This document shows positions 11,366-21,649 of a DNA stretch of 64,000 bases, one piece after another (position 1 is the first letter of the stretch; each line of letters starts with the position of its first letter). Source of the stretch: Emergomyces orientalis (taxonomy: Eukaryota > Ascomycota > Eurotiomycetes > Onygenales > Ajellomycetaceae). The stretch lies in the NCBI GenBank assembly GCA_002110485.1, contig MOWL01000030.1:89244-153243 (forward strand). Reading direction: 5' to 3'. A model generated the notes under the pieces. That model had not been told where the DNA came from. It saw only the letters and a program-made list of their open reading frames with translations, and did no database searches. The translations under genes and the position numbers were made by a program.

Positions 11366-12714
11366 GGTTCACCCATGTCCTGGTCCTGCGTGGAGTCTGG
11401 TCGCGCTGGGCGTGCATAGCCACTGAGCGAGCCCCGTTGCTGCGCGCCAGCTCTTGCCACATTCGTGGGTCTGTCAACCTTGTGCTGAACAATCAGAGGG
11501 TCCTCTCCTGTGATTCTGCTATGCTTTCTGGGGGTGATTCAACCCTCCTCATCTGGTGTTTGCACCACAAAGCGTCTTGGCCGGTTCTTGAGAGCCTCCT
11601 TGACCAGTGAAACTGCAGTCTGTTGTTCAGAGCATCTTGCAGATCATGCTGGGTGATCTTCTTCACAGTTACAGCAGACTGCCTTCTTTCCTTCCAGTGC
11701 TGCGGGGCAGGTCTTGTCTGTGTGTCCCTCTGCTGCACAGTGCCCACAGATATCACCCTTGCGGCAGAATCTGGCTATGTGTCCATATTGCTGGCAGCTG
11801 TAGCATTGGGTGACCTGAGCCTCCCTGTGGAAGATTTCAACCATGCAGAATTCATTCCCCAGAATGATGCCATTCTCCACAAGCGTGTTTGCCTGCTGCG
11901 GTGTGGCTACATGTAGGATAATGCTTCCATGAGGCTGCTGCTGTTTAGCTAGCCACTTTGTGACTCTGTGGATGAGTACTCTGCATCTGAGAGATGAGTT
12001 CTGCTTGTAGACATTCTTCACTGCTTTATCTAGACTAATCCAGCTAATGACACTGATAGATGCACTCTTGATCAATACTGCATACATCTCCTTTCTCATG
12101 TGTGCCTTGTCGCCCCATTTCTCCACCCATTCATTACTTTTTGGCAGCTCGGCCTTCATGCTGGGGTTGTCTGCGACCAGGATCAGATCACCACTAGGCA
12201 TGTATCTTGCTGCAACTATGGTGCCAGTGGTCACATCTTTGATGATCCCATTTACCTTTCTCACAATGGCCTCTGGGGTGCGTTCCTCCACTGGCAGTGT
12301 GTCACAGTTGCGGCGAGATATCACCACCTCTCTCAATGCACGCCCAGTTACTATCTTTGCTGGCGGCCCTCCATTGGCCACTATGCGCGCCCATGAGGTC
12401 TCACTGTCCAGCATGTTGCATCTTTCATTTTGCTGTGATGCGCTTGTAGCGTTCTCTAGCTTCTTTAACATGTTGTCAAGCAGGTCCTCCTTGAGCTCAT
12501 TCACTGCCTTCAGAGCTCTCTGAATATACAGTAATCCTTTTTTATTAACCTTCTTGTCTTTCTCCCTCTCTCTAAGAGCCTCAGTGATCATGCGCAGTGT
12601 TGCTGCCATATCATTTGTTGCTGCATCTCCTGCCTGCGCGGCTCCAGGTACGCGTCGCGCCGCGCGCGCACCCACATTCCCTGCACCACCATTCACGCTC
12701 ACAGCCTCAACCAT
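11362..12714 (-). pseudogene. LINE-C1 ORF1: gag-like RNA-binding protein with zinc knuckles
   Basis: ORF1 proteins of this type coat element RNA. ATG is at 12714. The N-terminal ~170 residues are helical and charged, followed by an RRM-like middle (EAIVRKVNGIIKDVTTGTIV). Cys-His knuckles come next (CYSCQQYGHIARFC, CGHCAAEGHTDKTC, CCNCEEDH). The first in-frame stop is a TGA at 11644, where LINE-D has Trp (HAAWHSNC). A second TGA follows near 11553, and the frame then runs to 11362. There its TGA overlaps the ORF2 ATG (ATGA), the usual stop-restart layout. The shared TGA codons in both LINE-C copies mean the master copy was already defective, or that conversion spread them. Confidence 0.85.
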
Positions 12715-12845
12715 GGTGTTTGAGAGTGTGTGAGTGAGCTGATGCCCTTCAAGACCCTCTGCGGTACGAAAGCGATCGCGATTTAGATGTAAAAGAATAA
12801 AATAATTTTTGATGAGGTTTTTCCTAGATATTCAGTTAGAATCTA

Positions 12846-13424
12846 TTTTCTTATATAATAATATATATATATACAAGTATGTATATATATTACTTGCAGG
12901 GACCAAGCTATTTTTTTAAACACTGATATTTCCACTTTTTCTCGTTCTGTTTTGTAGAGAGGGTAGGTTTCGGGGAATTTCTGATTGAAGGGTAGGTCAC
13001 GTGTGATCTGTGCTGAGGTATTTTTTGTCACTTTTCTGCCGGGCGAGGTAGGGCGGTACAGGGAAAAGACTTGGCACTGGTGCAAAGAAACATGAAAATC
13101 AATCAGAGTTTTCACACAGGTTTTGACAATGAATTGTTCAGAAAGAGATGGTCGGAATGAATTCAAAATTGAGACAGTTGTAGTATCTGGTTTGTTCTAG
13201 CTTCTATCAAAATTCTATGTAAATTGGGCCGAAACTGATGAAGTTATGTGATGAAGTGTGATTTTCTTTTCTCTTAGAGATTACAAACATGTTTTCCTCA
13301 ATAGCTTCACCAACTCGCGCTCAATTTTAATAAAAAGTGAATAAATTGCTTTCTCAAACAAGAGCTTTCAAATGGATGTCTTTTCGTCTTCTAATTCAAA
13401 GAATTGGGCTGGTTCGGGGGAAAG
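12846..13424 (-). repeat. LINE-A 5' leader fragment
   Basis: This 580-bp block matches the 5'-most part of the LINE-A leader at 55398-55978 (same orientation) and at 39759-40346 (opposite). It holds an AT-dinucleotide tract at about 12855-12890 and retains CpG sites. No ORF here is credible. It is joined directly to the LINE-C1 5' end on one side and to LINE-B on the other. Confidence 0.88.
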
Positions 13425-14530
13425 CGTTTTTGGATGTTTCAAATTATCAGTTATGAGATAGTCCTCTTTCTGTATTTGATAATCTTAAAATATTATTAAG
13501 ATTTCTCTCTGCCTAGGCAAGTTTCTTTTGAATATGATAATTAAACTTCAGTTTTGAGTCTAGCAAAAAATCTAGCCATCTAACTGATTCTTTTGAATTA
13601 ATTTGTTCATTTAGCAAGATTATGTGCTCATTTTTCTCATTTAACTTAGAAAAAAAGTGAATCAATTCAGTTTTATTCATGTCAAACTGAATATAATTTT
13701 CATTTTCTTTTTGAATGATTTCTCTTGCTGCATTTTCAATTAATAAACAGTTTTCTTTTATTGTTTTTGAATGACATAATAATGCAATATCATCAATGTA
13801 GCTGAGTGTTCTCACTAGCTTTATTTCTCTGTTTTGAAATAATGTTCTTATATATATCAAAAATAGAATGGAAGAGACTGGAGATCTCTGAGAAACTTCT
13901 ATTTCAATTTTTATTTTCTTTTGTTTTATTTTATCAAAAAACAACTGAATGGTTCTTTCTGACATAAAACAGCTAACCCATTTTATCAATGATTTTGGAG
14001 TATTTAATTTCACCAGAGTTTGAATTAAATGCTCTTTTGAAACATGATCAAATGCACCTTTTATATCAATAAAAGCAGCAGTTGAAACTAGTTTTTCATT
14101 TCTAGCTAATTCTATATCATGAGTTAGAGAAAATACTGCATCTATTGCTGAGTTTTGCTTTCTACCCCCTATTTGATTATAAAATAATAGATCAGAGTCA
14201 GAGATAGTACTTAGATATGATAATCTAGTAGCTATTATTTTTTCTAAGACTTTTCCCAAGCAATTTAACAATGATATGATTCTATAGAATTTTGGAAAAG
14301 TGCTTTTTCTATTTGATTTTGCAAGTACTATTTCAGTGGCTTTTCTTCATATCTTGGGATGATATTCTTTTTTCAATAAATTGAAAAGTAATTCAAATAT
14401 TTCTCCTTTTAACTTAGAATATAATTTTTGTATTATTAAATGATTTATTGAGTCAGAGCCTGCAGCAGTTTTCTTTGAGCTTTCAAAAATTGCTGTTTGT
14501 AATTCATCTTCTGATAGATCTGGCCATATC
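13425..14530 (-). pseudogene. LINE-B ORF2 fragment (RT core)
   Basis: This is a diverged relative of LINE-A ORF2, read on the minus strand from 14530 to about 13425. The longest open part is 14271-13513. It shows RT motifs GRKQNSAIDA, AFIDIKGAFDHV, SPVSSILFLIY and YIDDIALL. The catalytic YIDD is present, but the GIPQG motif is eroded (SQRSP). The thumb and downstream RNase H are missing. A solo LTR interrupts the ORF at 14531, and LINE-A leader cuts it at 13424. The opposite-strand copy at 38659-39758 is about 97% alike. Confidence 0.9.
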
Positions 14531-15116
14531 TGTTACGGAACACCCCGCAGGAGCGCCAGGAACCATTGGGTATTAAGAACACTGACAGAATAGGCTACAG
14601 CTTGGCAGAATGAAGCTCCGAAGAAACCTATCACGTGACTGATAGATTGGTATAACTGGTAGCTCATGATATACCAAAGCTACTAGAGCTACCAGTAGAT
14701 TGGTATAATTGGTAGGACTGGATATACCAGATCTATCACATCTACCAGAAGATTTCATCATGTATATAAACACATTCATTACTCTTAGAATCAGAGAAGC
14801 TTATCTTCTTGATTATGATCAATCTTCATTTCAGATTCTCTTATACCACTCTACCTTCCATCTATCCTACTTCCATATAATCATAGCTTTGATTCCCTTA
14901 AGGATACCCACTCATACCTCAACCGTATTACTTCCTACAGCACATTGAAACTATACAATCACTTGCTGGAGCTATCCTTATCTATTCACCTAAGTAAGCC
15001 TAGATAGTGGCACCTACTCTTTCCTCTAGTCATCAAGCACGATAAGGCACCTTAATAGGCCCAACCTTACCTACTTAACGGTGAACGCTTGCTACCGGAA
15101 AGCTCGGTAGTTAACA
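14531..15116 (+). repeat. Solo LTR of the Gypsy-B family
   Basis: This 586-bp LTR has TGTTA/TAACA ends. It sits alone in LINE-B, flanked by atatc (14526-14530) and atatt (15117-15121), a 5-bp target duplication with one transition. It occupies the same LINE-B site as the 5' LTR of the Gypsy-B element at 38069-38658. It is therefore the product of LTR-LTR recombination at one of two copies of the same insertion. Confidence 0.9.
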
Positions 15117-15679
15117 ATATTCATTTTTTCTCTACATTTTCAGTATAATCATCTATTGACATAGAGTTTTCATTTTGAGATACTGGTGGTTTTTGAAATA
15201 ACATTCTTAACAATACTTGACATTTTTCTTCAAAGGAATGAGCTTTAATCTCTCTATTCTGATAGTTATATTATAAAATAGGTAATTTAGCTACTTTTCT
15301 TGATTTTGTATAATTAAATGCTTTAAAAATCTCTTTTTCTTTTGCATTTTCAAGAAAAGTATTCCAGCATGAAGTTTTAGCTGTTTTTATAGTAGTGAAG
15401 TATTCATTTCTCATTTCTTTGTATTCTTTATAAGTAATGAAATCTTTTTTTCATTTTTCTCTGTAAATTACTAAATTTTTTCTTTTCTCTGATATTTCTT
15501 TATTTCATCATGGTTTAGAGTACTCTGATAGAACTTTTTTTGAAATATTATCATTAATACTTTCTAGAATAATATTTGTAATTATTTCTGTTTTTTCTTC
15601 AAGTATTTAATCTGTAATTTCTTAATCTTTATTTCAAATTAGTTCATTTTTCTTTTTCTCTTTTAATATCTCAATTTTT
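15117..15679 (-). pseudogene. LINE-B ORF2 fragment upstream of RT
   Basis: This continues LINE-B on the far side of the solo LTR. Minus-strand translation aligns with the endonuclease-to-RT linker of LINE-A: KTAKTSCWNTFLENAKEKEI, then FNYTKSRKVAKLP and AHSFEEKCQVL. TGA codons replace both Trp of the SKPWW motif (near 15507) and another Trp nearby. It ends at the LINE-C2 insertion point, and a short piece of the same LINE-B resumes at 21142. Confidence 0.82.
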
Positions 15680-15841
15680 ATTCATTTAATTAGAAAAAGA
15701 ATATCTACATCTTATTCTCATACAAAAAAAATTTCAGATCTCAACAAAAACTTTTTATTCTTTTTAAAGCTATATCATGATTCTAATCAGGTCATAAAGG
15801 GCTGCCATTTACATCTACACACTCGTACACCCTCAATCACC

Positions 15842-17194
15842 ATGGTTGAGGCAGCTGGCGTGGGTGTGGTTGAGAGGAGAGTGGGCGCGCGCGCAGCACA
15901 ACACATGCTGGAAGTGGAACAGGGAAATAAAGAAGCTGCAGAAGGAATAGCTGCAATATTTAACAAAATCACTGAAGCTCTTAGAGAGGGAGAGAGAGAC
16001 AAGAAGATAAACAAGAAGAGATTACAGTATATTCAGCAGACTCTGAGAGTCATGAAAGAGTTCAAGAACAATTTGCTGAATAGAATACTAGAGAGGCTGG
16101 AGAGCACTACTAGCACATTTCAACAGAATAAAAGATGCAACATGCTGAACAGTAAGCCCTCATGAGTGCATGTGGCGGCCAGTGGAGAGTCTTCAGACAA
16201 GATTGTGACAGAGCATGTGCTTAGAGAGATTGTAGTATCTCGCTGCAACTGTGATGCACTGCCAGTGGAGGAACACACTTCAGAGGCCATTGTGAGAAAG
16301 ATAAATGAGACCATCAAAGATGTGATCACTGACATCATAGTTGCAGCAAGATACATGTCTAGTGATAATCTGATTCTGGTTGCAGACAATCTCAGCACGA
16401 AGGCTGAGCTGACAAAAAGTAATGAATGAGTAGAGAAATGGGGCGACAAGACACACATGAGAAAGAAGATGTATGCAGTATTGATCAAGAGTGCATCTAT
16501 CAGTGTCATTAGCTGAGTTAGCTCAGATAAAGCAGTGAAGAATGTCTACAAGCAGAACCTATCTCTCAGATGCAGAGTACTCATTCATAGAGTCACAAAG
16601 CAGCTAGCTAAACAGCAGCAGTCTCATGGAAGCATTATCCTACATGTAGCCACACCGCAGCAGGCAAACACGCTTGTGGAGAATGGCATCATTCTGGGGA
16701 ATGAATTCTGCATGGTTGAAATCTTCCACAGGGAGGCTCAGGTCACCCAATGCTACAGCTGCCAGCAATATGGACACATAGCCAGATTCTGCCGCAAGGG
16801 TGATATCTGTGGGCACTGTGCAGCAGAGGGACACACAGACAAGACCTGCCCCGCAGCACTGGAAGGAAAGAAGGCAGTCTGCTGTAACTGTGAAGAAGAT
16901 CACCCAGCATGATCTGCAAGATGCTCTGAACAACAGACTGCAGTTTCACTGGTCAAGGAGGCTCTCAAGAACCGGCCAAGGCGCTTTGTGGTGCAAACAC
17001 CAGATGAGGAGGGTTGAATCACCCCCAGAAAGCATAGCAGAATCACAGGAGAGGACCCTCTGATTGTTCAGCACAAGGTTGACAGACCCACGAATGTGGC
17101 AAGAGCTGGCGCGCAGCAACGGGGCTCGCTCAGTGGCTATGCACGCCCAGCGCGACCAGACTCCACGCAGGACCAAGACATGGGTGAACCATGA
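15842..17194 (+). pseudogene. LINE-C2 ORF1 (gag-like), degenerate
   Basis: This is the homologue of LINE-C1 ORF1. From ATG 15842 to about 16550 it is strongly diverged (roughly two-thirds identical protein) and carries TGA stops at 16163, 16427 and 16513, each aligning with Trp in copy 1. From about 16625 on it is almost identical to copy 1, including the zinc knuckles (CYSCQQYGHIARFC onward) and the two shared TGA codons. The last TGA (17192) overlaps the ORF2 ATG. The abrupt identity change suggests gene conversion. Confidence 0.87.
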
Positions 17195-20100
17195 GTGAGC
17201 AAGTCCATATACTACAATACAATGTGCATAACTCAAACAAGGTGATGAACGCATTACTGGCCAAGCCCGAAACAGTATTAAACTACGACATCATCGCACT
17301 GCAGGAACCATGGATGCAGAGGGAATCTGGAAGGGGTACAACATGCCCGGCCAACTGTGGATTCTGGCAGGCAGGCATGCAGATCAAGGAGGCCAGAGTG
17401 GGCTTCCTCATCAACAAAAGACTGAAGGCAACAGCATGGGATGTCAGGGTCATTACAGAATCCATGGCATTGCTCACTGTGAACACGGTAAGAGGACCAC
17501 TACTAATGCTCAATGTCTACGCTGCTCCATCAGGCAGCTACACAACTGTGCCAGAGAGTTCCCCCATCCTTGAGCTACAAGCGGTGGTGGAGGAGGCCGA
17601 GGCCTCGCTACCAGCGCGAACTCAGGGGCGATGTGCGCAACAAGCGCAAGACCCAGACACAAGTGCGTTACGAGCGCGAGATCAGGGTGCAGACGCGCAA
17701 CAAGTGCAAAGTCAGGGTGCGGAAGCGCGGCAGGTGGAGGTAGTGGTGCTGGGAGACTTCAATGTGCATCACTCAAAGTGGGGAGGTGAGCGAGTGAGAC
17801 AGAACTTTGACCTGGCATGGAAGCTCATAGCACAGGTGGATGCCCTTGGACTGCAGCTGGCAACACCACGGGGAGAGATTACATGGCAGGACTGCAAAAG
17901 CACTGGCGCCACCTTGAACCTAATCTTTCTCTCAGAGAACCTGAGTGCAGGGGTACTGGAATACCAGGTCACACACAAGGCGAATATGGCATCAGATCAT
18001 CTACCAGTGGTCACTAAGTTAGTCATCAACATACCTGTGGTACTAAGGGAAAAACGCAACTGGTGGCAAGTGAATATACAGCAGCTGCAAAAGAACTGCC
18101 AAGAGCTACAATGTTGCAACAGCTTTGGCTCAACAGCAGAGATTGATTGCTATGCAAACTATCTAAGTGAATTCATCAATGAGCTAGCAGAGAAACATGC
18201 TAAACACACACGCATCTGCAAGCAGAGTCGCTCGTGGTGGTCCAACAGAGTGGCGCAGGCAGTGAGTGAGTACAAGAGAACCATGAGGGATGCAGACAGC
18301 ACTGAGAAGGAAAGAAGACATGCCCACAACAGATAAAACAAGGAAATAAAGCTGGCCAAGACTGCCAGCTTCCGCGATCTAATGAACAGTGCTGACACAG
18401 ATTCTAAACTGCTCTGGAAGCTGGCAAAGTGGGGTCGCACACACACCAACGAGACCAAGCAACCGGCAAGACTGCCACCACTTAGAGGAATGCCAGAGGC
18501 CTTGGGTGAAACTGAGGCACGAGCCACTGCATTTCAGGACAAGGCTGAACTACTACAGGCGCGGTTCTTCCCGGAGCCTTTGGCGGCAAGGGAAGATGAC
18601 ATGAACATGGGAACGCAGCCGCGGAGTGTGACTGACATGGTAGTGCTCACAGAGGAGGCCATGGCAGCGCTGATTGCTAGGCTTCCGAACGACAAAGCCC
18701 CAGGTGCCAACAGCATCCCCAACCGCTTCCTCAAAATGCTAGGCCCAAGGTTCATCACAGCAATAACTGAGCTTACACAGGCCTGCTGGCATTGAGAGTA
18801 CTACCCACAGATATTCAAAACAGCGCGCACGGTGGTGCTCAAGAAGCCAGGAAAGAAGAACTACAGTGAAGTGAGAGCCTGGAGGCTGATTGCACTACTT
18901 GACACTCTAGGTAAAATTGTAGAGGCTGCAACAGCCAAGGAAATAAGGTCTCTGGCAGAGAAACATGGGATGCTACCAGCTCAGCAAATGGGGGCGCGAG
19001 GAGGCCGCTCCACAGAAACAGCAATTGCTCTGTTACTGGTGCAGATTCGCACAGTGTGGAAGGAGCAGGAAGCAGTGGCCTCAGTGCTGTCACTGGACAT
19101 CTCAGGGGCCTATGACAGAGTGCTCAGAAATCGCCTAGTGCACATTCTAAGAAAAAGAGGACTGCCCAGACAGCTGACTGGATGGGTCAACTCATTCATG
19201 CAGGGGCGCAAGGCGACACTAGTATTTGATGAGCAGGAAACTGAAGTCTTTGAGGTGAATGCAGGCATTCCACAGAGATCACTCTTGTCACCCATTCTGT
19301 TCTTATTCTACAATGAGGAGTTGCTCAGAATATGTGCATCATGAAGTGAGCCCATCAGCTGCATAGAATTTGTAGACGATGTGAACATTCTAGCATATGG
19401 CAACTCAACTGAAGCGAATTGTGCGCATCTGGCGCGGATCCATGCCAGCTGTGAGCTTTGGGCGAGCAGACATGGGGCAATCTTTGCACCACAGAAGTAT
19501 GAGCTCATGCACTTTACCAGAACAAGAACTAGATTCAATCTAGAACACTCACTGCAATTGCCACAGCAAGTGATCAAGCCACAGAGGGAGATGCGGGTGC
19601 TAGGCATCTGGCTTGACCCTAAGCTGAGGTGGCGTAGCCATGTCAGTAAGATAGTAGGCAGAGCGAAATCACAGATAGGTGCCCTAACTCAGACAACACA
19701 GTCAACCTGGGGCCTGCCACTGCAGCATGCCCGGAGGGTCTACAATGCAGTGATAAGGCCCGCAATAGGATACGGAGCGCTGGCATGGCATCAACCACAG
19801 GCGACACAACATGAACTGCGACATCAACGCCAGCTGCTAGCCAGCCTGGAGAAGATTCAAAATAAATGCCTACAGGTCATTGCAGGGGCCTACAGAGCTA
19901 CTCCAATCACCTCACTGGAGGCGGAGACAGCCACACTGCCTCTGGAGATACATCTAGACAGTGTGGTGGCCAGAGCAACTGAGCGGCTTAAGGAGTCAGG
20001 AATCATGGAGCAGATAAAACAGGCATGTGTGCAGGTCAGAGCCAGACTTCGCAGAAGGAATAACAGAGGAATGCAGTCAGTGGAGGCAGTACTGCACCCA

Positions 20101-20649
20101 GTGAGCATGCAGCAGGGGTGGAGTGTAAATTGGGTGAGACAGGCAAAGCAACTGAAAAAGCAGAAAAGACAAGAAAACAGTGTGTGTAACTGGGCCTTCA
20201 AGAGATGAGTGAGGGAGGAGGCAATGATAAGATGGCAGAACAGATGGAGAGCGCGCACAACACCATGAGGAGAACTGTTTGGCAGGCCCCTGGATGTAGA
20301 GCTACTAAGATGGCATGAGGGCCTGAGCAAGGCCCGAAGCTCATTGATAGTCCAGCTGCGTACCGGCAAGACAGGCCTTGCAGTGTTCCTCCACAGAAGA
20401 AGAGTTCCTGACTTCCCCACACCAAAATGTCCATGTGGATATGAGCATGAAACGGTGCTGCATGTGATGATACACTGTACACGATTCAGTGGGGAACGCG
20501 CGGAGCTGGAGCAGGAGGGCAGAGTGGATAAGAAGTGGTTGCTGGACACCAAGGAAGAACTGCACAGGCTCACCAAGTGGTGGCTCAAGCAGGACATTCT
20601 CAGACAGTTCTCCCTAGCCAAGGTGTTAAGTGAGAGAAGGACGGAATGA
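17191..20649 (+). pseudogene. LINE-C2 ORF2 (endonuclease - RT), degenerate
   Basis: The endonuclease domain is open from ATG 17191 to a TAA at 18334 (GDFNVHHSKWGG, SDHLPVV). Further stops are the TGA at 18794 (Trp in copy 1, QACWHWEYY) and one near 19342. The RT pieces keep LSLDISGAYDRV and FVDD, while GIPQGS has become GIPQRS. From 19390 the thumb and C-terminal region are open to 20208, and the CCHC motif lies at 20430-20480. Differences from copy 1 are mostly C-to-T/G-to-A in copy 2 and come in blocks between nearly identical tracts. Confidence 0.88.
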
Positions 20650-21141
20650 GATGCACAGCACAACTAAGAAACACGGCTGGCGCATATCAGGGGGTGAAGG
20701 GCGCGAAGAGCGAGGCCCTACCAGGAGATAGTGAGCTTGAAGCGCGGATCTGGGTGGACTGGCGCGCCACAAGCGCGGAGTTGAGTGGCCTGCGCGCTAC
20801 AAGCACTCCAGGACGTTGAAGTCTGCGCGATGAGCGGCGGACACACAGCATGAGATGCCACATTCATTAGAAGTCTTTCTTATGTTCAGACAGAGGTGAT
20901 GATGATATAGGGGGTTTTCTTGTCTTCTCACGGTGCTATGCACCATCTTCTCTAAGAGCAGCGGGAGCTGCTCCGCGGTACTTGAAGCAATTATAAATGT
21001 TGAATAGATTTGCTGTTCAGGGGGTTTTTAGGCCAGGACTATACTAGATAGCCCAAGGTTTTCCTCACTTTGTATACTAGCTGCCTCCCCACATATCCTC
21101 GGGATCAAGTGGTGTAGAAATAATAATAATAATAATAATAA

Positions 21142-21190
21142 TAATATCTCAATTTTTTTCTCAACTTCATTCCAATCTGCTTTTTCAAAG
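21142..21190 (-). repeat. LINE-B remnant between LINE-C2 and LINE-D
   Basis: This short piece aligns with LINE-A around 52262-52312 (the stretch coding for EWSEINKRIEDL) and continues the LINE-B fragment ending at 15679. It shows that LINE-C2 landed inside LINE-B. Confidence 0.7.
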
Positions 21191-21649
21191 TTATATTATT
21201 TATTATTATTATATTATACACCACTTAATCTCAGGGATATGTGGGAAACTATTTATTTTATCTAACAAGGAAAACCATGCAATAAGAGAGCTTACTGCTG
21301 AATTAAAAACCTCATGCACTAATAAATGTATGCAACAGTTTCTGTGAGGCTTCAGGCTACCAGGGACCAGCAACTGCTGTCCTCAAGAAGAGAAGAGAAT
21401 GGAATGAGAAAAGAAAAATTAAAAATAAAGAAAAATTACACTGAGTATTTTTGAAAATGCGCCCGCGTGTGAGTGAGTGAGTGAAAGACGCCAACTGCGC
21501 TCTGAAGCATAGAGAGTTGTGTCTTTAGCATGAGATGAGCGTGGGGATGTGCTATGAGCACTGATTTTGCGTGGTAAGCGCGCTTTCAGCGGTTTCAGCA
21601 TGGTGTTTATTGAGGTCTGCGTATGCTTGATTGAGATGTGATAGATTGC

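Larger units (their letters stand above)
7395..12845 (-). mobile_element. LINE-C copy 1 (Tad-like non-LTR retrotransposon)
   Basis: This is a near full-length LINE in minus orientation. It has a 5' leader at 12715-12845, ORF1 from 12714, ORF2 from 11365, a 3' UTR and a TAA-repeat tail at about 7391-7407. It is much richer in G+C and CpG than LINE-A or LINE-B. It is an inverted partner of LINE-C2 (15680-21141), with long tracts of near identity. Its flanks disagree: Gypsy-B at the 3' end and LINE-A leader at the 5' end, with no visible target duplication. The locus was therefore probably rearranged after insertion. Confidence 0.93.
15680..21141 (+). mobile_element. LINE-C copy 2
   Basis: This is a near full-length LINE-C in plus orientation with leader, ORF1, ORF2, 3' UTR and an (AAT)n tail at about 21119-21145. 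The sequence taatatctcaattttt occurs on both sides (15664-15679 and 21142-21157), a 16-bp target-site duplication within LINE-B. The first ~40 bp (15680-15720) are not LINE-C: they match the plus strand of LINE-A ORF2 near 1170-1210. Confidence 0.92.

Noticed and set aside
12843..13166. 107-codon minus-strand frame in the LINE-A leader
   Set aside because: It is not kept open in the other two leader copies at equal length and has no domain; treated as noncoding.
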